From Pontibacter arcticus (lineage in GTDB: Bacteria; Bacteroidota; Bacteroidia; Cytophagales; Hymenobacteraceae): 64,000 nucleotides of DNA. The first letter of the stretch is position 1; each line of letters begins with the position of its first letter. Positions 37,301 through 46,200 of this stretch are shown piece after piece. Location: assembly GCF_003284895.1 (NCBI RefSeq), contig NZ_QMDV01000003.1, positions 436,501 to 500,500 of the forward strand. The letters run 5' to 3'. Made by a program: the position numbers and the translations under genes. The notes under the pieces are model-generated. The model did no database searches and was not told the DNA's origin. It saw only the letters and a list, made by a program, of their open reading frames with translations.

Positions 37301-38000
37301 CTCCATTAAACTGGATCAGCAGCTGGTAGCTTCACCGATTGCAGCAACAGATGAAGATGTGCTTTATCAGACCTACTTATCGGCGGCGGCTAACCTGGCC
37401 GAAACACGCTATGATATTCCGGTAGCCAACGGCACGTACCTGGTACGCATGCACCTGGTAGAGAACTTCTTTTCGGATGCAGGCAAGCGCGTGGTAAGTA
37501 TAACCGCCGAAAATGTGCGCAAGATCACGAACCTGGATGTCTTCAGTGAAGTAGGTTACCGGACAGCGCTGGTGAAGGATATGGAAGTAACTGTGACCGA
37601 TGGAATGCTTAACTTCAAATTTAACCCAACCGAAAACCGCGTAGCCATTGCAGGCCTGGAATTGTACCGTACTACAACAAGCAGTGCCTTAACTTCGCAA
37701 GAAAATTTGCAGTCTTTTGCTAAAACTATTGAAAGTGGCAAAGCACTGCAGGTTTATCCTAACCCATTGAGCGGTAATGTATTAAATGTGAATCTTGCAG
37801 GGTTCGAAGCCCAGGAAAATATCACCATTCAGTTGTATGATCTGTCCGGACGCTTAGTAAGGTCAGAAAATGTAAACGCTAACGGGCAAGGCACGTATAA
37901 CTCCCCGATTTCACTTGGTAATACATTACGTAAGGGTTTATATATTATAAAGGCTAGTGCAGCTTCAGGCAGTGCCCGAACTAAACTTATACTTGAGTAA
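34380..38000 (+). CDS. Giant T9SS cargo A1: carbohydrate-binding-like repeats, Ig-like domain, malectin-like domain, type A sorting domain
   Basis: A 1206-residue secreted protein. After a signal peptide (hydrophobic core 17-32, cleavage near NAQA) come two tandem carbohydrate-binding-like repeats (about 68-222 and 238-391). Each carries GYKADTG, GxGWIDP and DANGGTNTKMNYI. An OmpL47/Ig-like domain (about 397-485, VSGSGVAKIEYSVNNG) is next. A central region of about 440 residues (490-930) with a Cys-Cys pair (C701, C702) follows, ending in an ASH/choice-of-anchor-type strand domain. A malectin-like domain (about 945-1100) precedes a type A T9SS sorting domain (from about 1125, VYPNPLSG to KLILE). 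It is predicted to reach the cell surface or medium and bind glycans. Paralogue of A2. Confidence 0.85.
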   Translation: MRKTSTPGFRQLIRVTGSLALSLSFLLFFTINAQAAGKKTASLWQSTQTEFLASQAWAAPLLAVAGEEIRINFQPSTSSVPTGYKADTGLPYDAGRGYGWIDPVTKAPADLTPNTRIRSGSDALQLKTIVQMQDNTKGQVYGTWEYAVANGTYTVTVSVGDPSYYDSKHQVNVEGVTAITGFVPTSSLKYKTATVEVQVQDGKLTVDANGGTNTKMNYISITSQADEPEVPPTTGKEELVNFQTAASATPTGYKADTGSPYDAARGFGWIDPVTKAPADLTPNTRLRTGSDALQLRTIVQMQDNTKGQVYGTWEHAVLNGTYRVTVSVGDPSYYDSKHQINVEGVTAISGFVPTSASKYRSATVDVQVQDGKLTVDANGGTNTKMNYITFTPISTEADVTPPAVTMNVSGNLQSPGVYNTEAQVAIAATDVSGSGVAKIEYSVNNGAYTAYTSPVKFTQIGSYTVKARATDNAGNQAVKEASFSVAAATKSNTYLVLQNMDGFLASDVLTFSNIQIPWRRTNDDGTFTPYNENHNKVRLRLYNKGIGTLMVNNLTLSDATAWKIELLNGAAYDPATAKPFSISSKGYAELVVEFIAKDQATRVKVVPGTLRISSNDDLAPEKEVKLYGLWQKEGEGNSEPWAQEIINAFGFKTRVGFNSNDGASDGRTIIANSDEVNVSYFLQADPSKPVRVVQMAAYHGCCSSRETLQRFDKASGAITTVVTHNALDGQSLLPRRNGSTTAVAEASFTPTAAFGFKVTSNYTDRTKNSEGRLGGRVWKAIDANGNIIPNTFILGMDYLGTTYTNYDYQDNIYYITNVKPDGGPAFYSELVATPSALTFDAQTIGGNQTITVPLKNAGQTYATGSDPAIQVKSVALVGPDANDFKLGTFTATTLPVQGTMNLNVSFNPATKGLKNAALLVYHNNSESPLRIPLYGIANESGTTTTIVKRIKGAADANVTIAGKVWEADINYRKGSIKLDQQLVASPIAATDEDVLYQTYLSAAANLAETRYDIPVANGTYLVRMHLVENFFSDAGKRVVSITAENVRKITNLDVFSEVGYRTALVKDMEVTVTDGMLNFKFNPTENRVAIAGLELYRTTTSSALTSQENLQSFAKTIESGKALQVYPNPLSGNVLNVNLAGFEAQENITIQLYDLSGRLVRSENVNANGQGTYNSPISLGNTLRKGLYIIKASAASGSARTKLILE
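34581..35552 (+). repeat. Tandem duplication of a ~465-base carbohydrate-binding-like module in A1
   Basis: Copies at about 34581-35046 and 35091-35552 are highly similar in DNA as well as protein; for example both share GATGCCAACGGCGGTACC. A third, more diverged copy lies in A2 at about 44992-45460. The similarity shows recent internal duplication. Confidence 0.85.
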
Positions 38001-38041
38001 AGGTCTTTAATTGTTCAACCGGCTTACGTAAGCAATATAGC

Positions 38042-38084
38042 ATAACAAGGGGTAGCCACTTAACAGGCTACCCATGTTATGTTT
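38042..38084 (+). terminator. Possible terminator between A1 and B1
   Basis: GGGTAGCC (38050-38057) pairs with GGCTACCC (38066-38073), extended after a small internal loop by ATAACA/TGTTAT. Only three T follow, so it may attenuate more than terminate. Confidence 0.55.
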
Positions 38085-38176
38085 AAGTGCAGTATGAGAA
38101 GCTGATCAGATTAATTTTCCTTTTGCTTTTATAAGATCTTTTACCCGCTTTCGAGAGAAAGTAAAAAGTACACTTT

Positions 38177-41100
38177 ATGCCACAACCTCTACTACCCAAC
38201 CCAATTGCTTTAAAAAAACGTACCAGTTCAGCCTCAGACCTGGTAAAACGGCACACACGTTTATCCGGTGCCATTTATACTTTAGTTCTGCTGATGCTAC
38301 AGGTGCTCTTGCTGCCTGTAACTGCTAATGCGCAGGGCTGTCCGTCTATCAGTACATTGCCTTGCAGCAGTGTAGAAGTAGCCTTACCCTATAACCTTAC
38401 CTTTGGCGGGAATGTAGATGGTACCATGGCCGATAAAAATGGTGCCGGTACAGGTTTTACCATGGTGGCCGATTATTCAGGCACGCGCCTGGCAGCAGAT
38501 GGCGCTGTTGTAAACCCATCGGTGCCGGGCCATGTGCCTTCTAAACTTACAATTGGCAACGGCAAACTGCAAGTGGTAACCAATAAAGGCATTGCCTGGG
38601 TTGGTAACGACAATCAACTGAATGCCATGGGAGTTGGTGTACGCACCAATCAGAATCTCCAGATCGAAACTACACTGGAAAACCCTTTTTCAGGAACCCA
38701 GAGCCAGCAGGCTGGTCTGTGGTTCGGTTTAAGCGATAAAACCTTCGTGAAACTGGTAGTGGTAGATAATAAAATTGAAATGCGCCGCGAGGTAAACAAT
38801 GTATCCAGCACAACGTCCGGCACATCTAACCCCGATCAGCGTGCAACTGCTGCTATTTCGGGCCTGAGCTCCCGTGTTGTTCGTTTAAGGTTAGTAGTTA
38901 ATGCCAATGCAGGCACTGTTGAAGGCTTTTATTCTTTTGATGGCGCTACTTACACCAATGTAGGCGCTAACTACAGTACACGCACCCTGAGCATAGCAGG
39001 AACCGGTCTTGTAAATGCGTCAGCTTATGCCGGTATCTTTGCCACGCACCGTAATGCCTCTTCAGCTGTAACCTATACATTTGATGGCTTCTCAGTTAAG
39101 TCACTTACACCACCTGCAGAGCCTACCACTGCTTTGATAAAGAATGTTACCGCTACTACATCAAGCCCGTACGCCTTAAGCAAACTGACCGTTGGCACAC
39201 TTACCTATACTGACCGTACTTCTAAAGTAACCAGTGTGCCCGATCAGTATAAGGATGCAGACTTTATTCGCACGCCAAATGCAGATAAATTCAACACAAG
39301 TACCTCGTTGCTTAAATTTGAGCTGACACAACCAGCTACCGTTTACATTGCCTACGACCCACGCGCAACCGTACTACCAGCCTGGTTATCTACCTGGCAG
39401 AAAACAAGCGATCGTATTGGCATTGAGGACAGCAAAATTTCCTACCTCGAAGTATACAGAAAAGCCTTTGACGCCGGACAGGTACAGATAGGGGCTAACC
39501 TGGCAAGCCCGGGCAAAGGCCCTCAGACAAACTACATGGTGTTGGCAAAAGTAGCCGGCAACCAGCCACCGGTAGCCAATGCAGGCCCGGATAAAAACGT
39601 TAGTTTACCAACCAACACTGTCACGCTAAACGGCGAGGGCACGGATTCGGACGGAACAATAGAAAGTTACACCTGGAGCCAGGTAAGCGGACCAAATACA
39701 GCTACTTTCAGCAGTAAAACAGTTCAGGCTCCGGTGGTAAGCAACCTGGTATCTGGCAAGTATATTTTCAGTCTTGTGGTGAAAGACAATTCGACAGCTA
39801 GCAGTGCGCCGGACGAAGTTGCCGTTAATGTAACAGCTCCTTCTGCATCAGCTTGTTCCCCAATCAGTACTTTGGCCTGCAGCCAGTTACAGGTACAGTT
39901 ACCTTATACTTTATCGTTTTCCTCTAATGTCGAAAATACGTTAGGAGATAAAAATGGCACAGGTACAGGCTTTACAATGGTAGCCGATTATTCCGGCTCG
40001 CGTTTAGCCGAGGATGGAGCTGTCTCTAACCCACAAGTGCCAGGTTATGAGCCTTCCCGCATCACACTAAGCGCAGGTAAGTTACAGCTGGCAACCAATA
40101 AGGGAATTAGTTGGCTGACAAACAACAACCAGATAAATGCATTAGGTGTTGGCGTAACTACCAATGGCATCATTCAGGTAGAAACATCGCTTGTAAACCC
40201 TTATGCTGGCACAGCAGGTCAGCAGGCTGGTGTCTGGCTTGGTCTGGATGATAAAACTTATGTAAAACTGGTAGTGACAGGTGGTAAAGTAGAGCTTCGC
40301 CGCGAGGTGAAAGATGCTTCCAGTTCTGCATCAGCGGCCACAAACCCTGACCAGCGCATTACCAGCACTATTGCCGGCCTGAATGCAAACACAGTATACT
40401 TACGCCTGGTGCTTGATGAAAACGCCGGAACGGTAGAAGGCTTTTACTCGCTGGATGGCAACATGTTCTCCAACGTAGGTGCAACGTACAGCACCCGTAC
40501 CTTAAGTATAGCCGGTACTGGTTTGGCTGGCGCATCGGCTTACGCAGGTATTCTGGCAACGCATCGTAACGGAACATCTTCGGTAACTTATTCTTTTGAT
40601 GATTTCTCGGTAACAAGCGGGGTTTCTGCTGAAGAGCTGCGCCCTTATGTAACAGTTGTTCGTCCTGAAAATGGAAAAACCGGCGTTGCCCTGGATCAGT
40701 CTATCTCAGTAGATCTGCAGTACCCGAGCGGTAAATCAATTGACGGCAGCACTGTTAACCCTGGCACCGTAAAACTTTATACTATTATAAACGGAAGTAA
40801 AGCCGAAGTTTTTGGTACAGCTGTAAACACAACCGCTGCCGGCGATGCCATTACGCTTACTGCTACCCTGGAGCCTACTTCAACCTACGAATTTGAAATT
40901 TCAGACAGAGTAAAGGATCTGAATGGCTATAGAATGATTCCGTTTACATCACGGTTTACGACAGCACAGGCACCTGTTGGTACACCTAATGGCTTCGAAG
41001 GTGTTTCGTTTACAGAAGTTAAGCTAATCGACAGCAGCCTGGGCCATTACGGCATCACAACTTTGGTTATTGGTCCGGACAGAAGGTTATATGCTGCCAC

Positions 41101-42640
41101 ATCCGGCGGTATAATTGAGCGCTGGGATATTAAAGCAGACGGCACCCTCGAAAACCGTGTAACGATGGCACCTTTCGGTAACACGCCACGCCTGCTTATT
41201 GGCTTGCGCTTCGATCCTGCTTCTACCAGCTCCAACCTGATTTTATGGGCTAGCCATTCTTCCGGTGAGTTTTATTCTGTTCCGGAATGGTCCAGTAAAG
41301 TTTCCAGGATTAATGTGAGCAACCCGAACGATGTGAAGGTACAGGATGTGCTTGTAAATCTGCCACGCTCGTTTAAAGACCACTCTGTTAACTCGATTGA
41401 TTTCGGACCGGATGGCGCTTTATACTTTGCAATGGGTAGTAACACAGCCATGGGTGCCGCAGATGCAGCATGGGGACAGCGCTCCGAAAAATTACTGAAT
41501 GCAGCTGTACTAAGGCTGGATGTAAGCAGCGTACTTAACGGGACACTGCCATTGGATGTGAAGACAGAAGAAGGCGGAAACTATAACCCGTATGCTGCTA
41601 ATGCACCGCTAACCCTGTATGCAACCGGCATCCGTAATGCGTATGACCTGGTATGGCACTCGAACGGGCAACTGTATGTACCAACCAACGGATCTGCTGC
41701 AGGTGGTAACATCCCAGGTTTGCAAAACGGGGCCAAATGGTCGAATGGCCAGACATATACCGGCCCAACCATAGAAGCCATCAACGATGCACGCGATACA
41801 CAGAATGATTACCTGTTCAGGGTAGAAAAAGGCGGTTACTATGGCCACCCGAATACGCTGCGCAACGAGTACATCATGCTGGGTGGTAACCCGACTTCCG
41901 GTATCGACCCGGGAGAAGTTGTGTGGTCTGAAAACGGTATTGTGAAAGGATACCCGGTTGGCACACCGGCAGAACCAAATTTCAGAGGCTGGTCTTATGA
42001 TTTTGGTACAAACATTTCGCCTAACGGTGTGATCGAATACAAAAGCAACGCCTTTGGCGGTAAACTGAAAGGGAAGCTTTTTGTATGCCGTTTCAGTGGA
42101 GGAGACGACCTGATTGTAATGGAGCCGGGCGGAACGAGCAAAGACATTGTGCGCGCTACCGAGGGTATCAGAATACCAGGTTTACGCCGGCCATTCTCTA
42201 ACCCGCTTGATATAATTGAAGATGTAGAGACAGGTAATTTATACTTAACAGAATACACAGAAGGTAACGGACCTGGCGTACCAAGTATCGTTTTACTTAG
42301 AGCAGACGTACCAGCCACGGCACAAAGCCAGCAGCAACTGGATGTTGTAGAAAGCTTACCTGAGAAAGTGCAGGCTGCCGATAAACTGGTTATTTATCCA
42401 AACCCGGCAGAAGGTGAGAAGCTGTTTGTTACCTTAAATGGTTTTGAGGCAAACGAAGAAGTAGAGCTAAGTATAGTAGATGCAACCGGCACCCAGATCT
42501 ACAGCAAAACTGTGAAAGCGGATAGCAAAGGCGCTTCTAATGCAGAAGTTAACTTCAATCAGCAGGTAAGAGCGGGTCTGTACATTGTGCGTGCAAAATC
42601 AGCTTCAGCAATCGAAACTAAAAAGCTGATCGTTAAATAA
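38177..42640 (+). CDS. Giant T9SS cargo B1: lectin-like modules, PKD domain, sugar-dehydrogenase-like propeller, type A sorting domain
   Basis: A 1487-residue secreted protein. A long signal peptide (to about residue 53, VTANAQ) is followed by lectin-like module 1 (54-310, starting CPSISTLPCS), module X (about 326-460) and a PKD domain (about 465-553). Lectin-like module 2 (559-815) and an SbsA/Ig-like domain (about 820-930) come next. A glucose/sorbosone-dehydrogenase-like beta-propeller (about 941-1360) shows VNSIDFGPDGALYFAMG, YATGIRNAYDLVWH and GWSYDFG. A T9SS type A sorting domain (from about 1400, IYPNPAEG) ends the protein. Propellers of this type oxidise sugars with PQQ in characterised enzymes; activity here is untested. 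Paralogue of B2. Confidence 0.85.
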   Translation: MPQPLLPNPIALKKRTSSASDLVKRHTRLSGAIYTLVLLMLQVLLLPVTANAQGCPSISTLPCSSVEVALPYNLTFGGNVDGTMADKNGAGTGFTMVADYSGTRLAADGAVVNPSVPGHVPSKLTIGNGKLQVVTNKGIAWVGNDNQLNAMGVGVRTNQNLQIETTLENPFSGTQSQQAGLWFGLSDKTFVKLVVVDNKIEMRREVNNVSSTTSGTSNPDQRATAAISGLSSRVVRLRLVVNANAGTVEGFYSFDGATYTNVGANYSTRTLSIAGTGLVNASAYAGIFATHRNASSAVTYTFDGFSVKSLTPPAEPTTALIKNVTATTSSPYALSKLTVGTLTYTDRTSKVTSVPDQYKDADFIRTPNADKFNTSTSLLKFELTQPATVYIAYDPRATVLPAWLSTWQKTSDRIGIEDSKISYLEVYRKAFDAGQVQIGANLASPGKGPQTNYMVLAKVAGNQPPVANAGPDKNVSLPTNTVTLNGEGTDSDGTIESYTWSQVSGPNTATFSSKTVQAPVVSNLVSGKYIFSLVVKDNSTASSAPDEVAVNVTAPSASACSPISTLACSQLQVQLPYTLSFSSNVENTLGDKNGTGTGFTMVADYSGSRLAEDGAVSNPQVPGYEPSRITLSAGKLQLATNKGISWLTNNNQINALGVGVTTNGIIQVETSLVNPYAGTAGQQAGVWLGLDDKTYVKLVVTGGKVELRREVKDASSSASAATNPDQRITSTIAGLNANTVYLRLVLDENAGTVEGFYSLDGNMFSNVGATYSTRTLSIAGTGLAGASAYAGILATHRNGTSSVTYSFDDFSVTSGVSAEELRPYVTVVRPENGKTGVALDQSISVDLQYPSGKSIDGSTVNPGTVKLYTIINGSKAEVFGTAVNTTAAGDAITLTATLEPTSTYEFEISDRVKDLNGYRMIPFTSRFTTAQAPVGTPNGFEGVSFTEVKLIDSSLGHYGITTLVIGPDRRLYAATSGGIIERWDIKADGTLENRVTMAPFGNTPRLLIGLRFDPASTSSNLILWASHSSGEFYSVPEWSSKVSRINVSNPNDVKVQDVLVNLPRSFKDHSVNSIDFGPDGALYFAMGSNTAMGAADAAWGQRSEKLLNAAVLRLDVSSVLNGTLPLDVKTEEGGNYNPYAANAPLTLYATGIRNAYDLVWHSNGQLYVPTNGSAAGGNIPGLQNGAKWSNGQTYTGPTIEAINDARDTQNDYLFRVEKGGYYGHPNTLRNEYIMLGGNPTSGIDPGEVVWSENGIVKGYPVGTPAEPNFRGWSYDFGTNISPNGVIEYKSNAFGGKLKGKLFVCRFSGGDDLIVMEPGGTSKDIVRATEGIRIPGLRRPFSNPLDIIEDVETGNLYLTEYTEGNGPGVPSIVLLRADVPATAQSQQQLDVVESLPEKVQAADKLVIYPNPAEGEKLFVTLNGFEANEEVELSIVDATGTQIYSKTVKADSKGASNAEVNFNQQVRAGLYIVRAKSASAIETKKLIVK

Positions 42641-43246
42641 GTTATACTTCGCCAGGCCTTTGCAAGGCTTGTTGCAAAGTATAACATCTACTTACAAAGT
42701 ATAAAAGGCTACTGTTACCTGAAAAGGGCAGTAGCCTTTTTAATTTATACAAGGGGTAACTGCCAAGTGCCTATTGTTTACTAAAGCGGACCAGCATCCC
42801 ATACTTTACAGATTCTCATTCGGTTCTGTAGAGCATTTTAGCAGGCAGTGTATCTATAGTTCTAGCTCGTATATAACCTGCTTCCTGTTTTTAAGCATGC
42901 GACTGGGTAATATTGTGTATTTGTAAGTATAAATTATAACTTAACTGTTTTCTACTGAATGCTGTGCAAATTTTTATCTTAAAAATGATTGTTATCAGCA
43001 AGCTCCCGTATAAAAGTCTATTCAAATCGGAAGCGGCATCTGGCCCTCCGGCTGCCGGCAGGTCCGGCCATAACAAATCCATACTTCCTGCCTGTTTTAG
43101 GTAGCCTGCTATATGCTTTAGACCATCTAAAAAAGGGAGTACCAATTAAAGTCAGCAGGAATGTTAACTAAATATAGGTGTACTGCTGCACAAGAGTAGA
43201 AAAAACAGAAGAAAGAATAGCTTAAGCGACTTAAACCTAATGCAAG
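42641..43246. other. 606-base intergenic region between the two A-B units
   Basis: It begins with the B1 terminator and three AAGTATA/TATACTT motifs, continues as AT-rich DNA, and contains a GC-rich island at 43041-43070 with the 10-bp palindrome CTGCCGGCAG (43052-43061). Open frames here (60 and 84 codons) have no family resemblance or start context and are not called. The promoter of A2 presumably lies near 43150-43240, but I see no full TAnnTTTG box. Confidence 0.45.
42703..42742 (+). terminator. Terminator after B1
   Basis: AAAAGGCTACTG (42703-42714) pairs with CAGTAGCCTTTT (42729-42740), with T residues following. It is a typical intrinsic terminator about 60 bases after the stop codon. 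Confidence 0.85.
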
Positions 43247-46200
43247 ATGGAAAAAAACTTTACGCTTGATTTAAACAGACCGGTATTTCTGAGAGATAGG
43301 CTTATAAAATGGGCGGGTATTATGCTGCTCTTAATTATGGGCTTACAGGCCGGTAACATACTATTTGCTGAAAAAGCTGGTAATTTATTTTCGTTGAAGC
43401 AAGCTGCTACTCCTATAGCAGCCATACCAGGCAGTGATATTGCCATCTGCAGTCCTGGCGATCTCTATGGTGAAAACGGCCTGAACCAATCCTTTAATCC
43501 CGGTTTCGTTGCCCAGGAATCAGCCACCTCAGCTACTACAATCAGTTGGGGAACTGCTGCCAGCCAGCCTTATAATGTAAGTGAGGCACAAGGCGAAGTG
43601 GTAAATGGAAAATTGTATAGTTTCGGAGGGTTCGATAGCCAGAAAACAGGTTTTACGCCAACAAGTCGTGCATACGTATTTGATCCGGCGGCCAATACCT
43701 GGAAAGCCCTGGCTGCCATGCCCCCAATGAACAGTACCAATTATGGCGGCGTAACACATGCTGGTTTTGCAACCGATGGCAAGGATATTTATTTTGCCGG
43801 AGGTTATACTTCTAATGCCACAGGTACAGGCCAGATTTTCGGATCAAAGGAAGCCTGGAAATATATTGTAGCTGAAAACCGTTATGTGCGTCTGCCAAAT
43901 CTGCCGATTCAGATTGCGGCCGGGCAGATGGAATATTTGAACGGCAAACTCCACCATATAGGCGGGACCAACCTTTCGCGCACACAGGATCTGGGCAACC
44001 ATTATGTACTTGATCTGAGCAACACCAGTGCCGGCTGGAAAACACTGGCACCAGTGCCGAATGCAAGGCAACACGCCGGCTCGGCAGTATTAGGCGGAAA
44101 GATCTATTACATTGGTGGCCAGACCGGCCATGATAGTAAACTGGTGGCTCAAAAATATGTGCATAGTTATAACCCAAGCACCAACACCTGGACACGTGTA
44201 GCAGACCTTCCGGTGCCAAGTGGCGCAACCGGCCGTGGGCACATATCATCTGCAGTAGTGGTGTATAACAACCGCATTTTAGTTTTAGCCGGCGAAACAG
44301 TTTTTAATGCCGGCTATACCAACATGGTATCTGCTTATTCACCATCCACCAACACCTGGGAAAACCTAACACCTATGCCTGTTGCCCGCTATTCCGGAGT
44401 GGCAGCTTATATCAATGGCAATTTATATTATACAGGCGGTTCCAAAACAAGAACTACCTACAAAGGAAAAATCACCGAAACAACTTCGCCGGATCCAACT
44501 ACAGATCTGCTATCCGGTGTATCTGCAACCAGCAGCCGTAGCTATACTTTAGCTAAACTGGCAACCGGAGCTGCTACCTACACCGACAGAACGTATAAAA
44601 TTACCAATGTGCCTTCTTTACTTTCCGGGGCAGAATACATCCGTACACCAAATGATGATAAGTCCAGCACAGCGGCATCGCTTGTAACGGTTAAGCTTAG
44701 TAAAAAAGCTACCTTATATGCCGCTTACGATCCACGTGCCACAGCAAGGCCATCCTGGTTATCAACCTGGACAAAGCGCACCGAAAGGTTAGGAGTGGAG
44801 GATTCCAAAATTTCATACTTAGACCTGTATAGTAAAACCTACGAAGCCGGAACCATTACTTTTGGCGGCAATATGGCTTCGCCGGCAGCAGGTTCTCAGA
44901 CCAACTACATTATTATAGCAAAAGCAACCACTACAGCAACCGAGGAAGAGCCTGCCCCTGAAGACCCACCGGTAATGGCAGGTTCAGGTGATGCTAAAAT
45001 TAATTTCCAGACCTCATCCAGTGGTTCTGTTTCAGGTTACCTGGCAGATACAGGCCAGCCGTTTGATACCAACCGTGGCTATGGCTGGGTTAACCCAAGT
45101 ACAAAAGCACCGGTAAACTTATCTGCAAACATGCGTTTGCGTTCAGGTACAACCGATCTGAGACTCCGAACTTTGGTGCAGATGCAGGACAATACGAACG
45201 GGCAGGTACCGGGCACCTGGGAATATGTAATTCCGAACGGTACTTATAATGTAGGCGTGAGCGTAGGCGATCCGAACTATTACGATAGCAGCCACCGCAT
45301 TAATGTAGAGGGTAAAACTGCCATCTCAGGCTTTGTTCCTTCGTCTCAAACCAAGTTCAGAGCAGCTACGGTTCAGGTACAGGTAAGCGACGGCCGACTG
45401 ACCATAGATGCAGCCGGTGGCACCAATACCAAGCTAAACTATGTAACAATTGCGTCTGCAACGCCAACTGCGGCCAGCACCAATGGCTTCCTTGTTCTCG
45501 AGAACATGGATAAATTCCCGGCAGCAGACCAACTGACGTTCTCAAAAATACAAACGCCATGGAGACGTACAAGCCCGTCGGTAACGCCTTACAATGCCAA
45601 CCACGATAAAGTAAGACTGCGCCTGCATAACAAAGGCACGGGTGCGCTTAAAATAAACGGATTATCCTTATCTAATACAGCACTTTGGAAAATCAGCGCA
45701 CTAAACGGAGCGGCTTACAGCAGCAGTGCGCTCCCGTTAACGATTAACTCGAAAGCATATGCAGAACTGGAAATTGAGTTTATTGCCAAAGACCAGGCAA
45801 CACGTGTAAAAGTGCTGCAGGGCTCACTCCGTATATCATCTAACGACAGCGAAGCACCGGAAAAAGATGTAACTCTGTATGGCTTGTGGCAGCTGAAAGG
45901 CGAAGGCAGTTCGGAGCCGTGGGCAAATGAGATCATAAGCGCGTTCGGGTTTAAAACGAGAGTTGGCTTTAACTCCAACGATGGCACCTCTGATGGAAAA
46001 ACCATTGTAGCTAATTCAGACGAAATTATATCAGCTTACTTTGTACGGGCAAACCCAAGCTTGCCGGTGCGTGTGGTGCAGATGGCTGCCTACCACGGTT
46101 GCTGTTCATCCACGGAAACGATACAGTGGCACGCCAAAGGAAGTACAACCAACACCACCATCTTCTCTCACAACCCGCTGGATGGCCAGTCGCTTTTACC

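Noticed and set aside
42891-43171. Two open frames of 84 codons (minus strand) and 60 codons (plus strand) between B1 and A2
   Set aside because: They overlap each other, resemble no family known to me, and sit in AT-rich intergenic sequence with a GC-rich island that creates the open frames.
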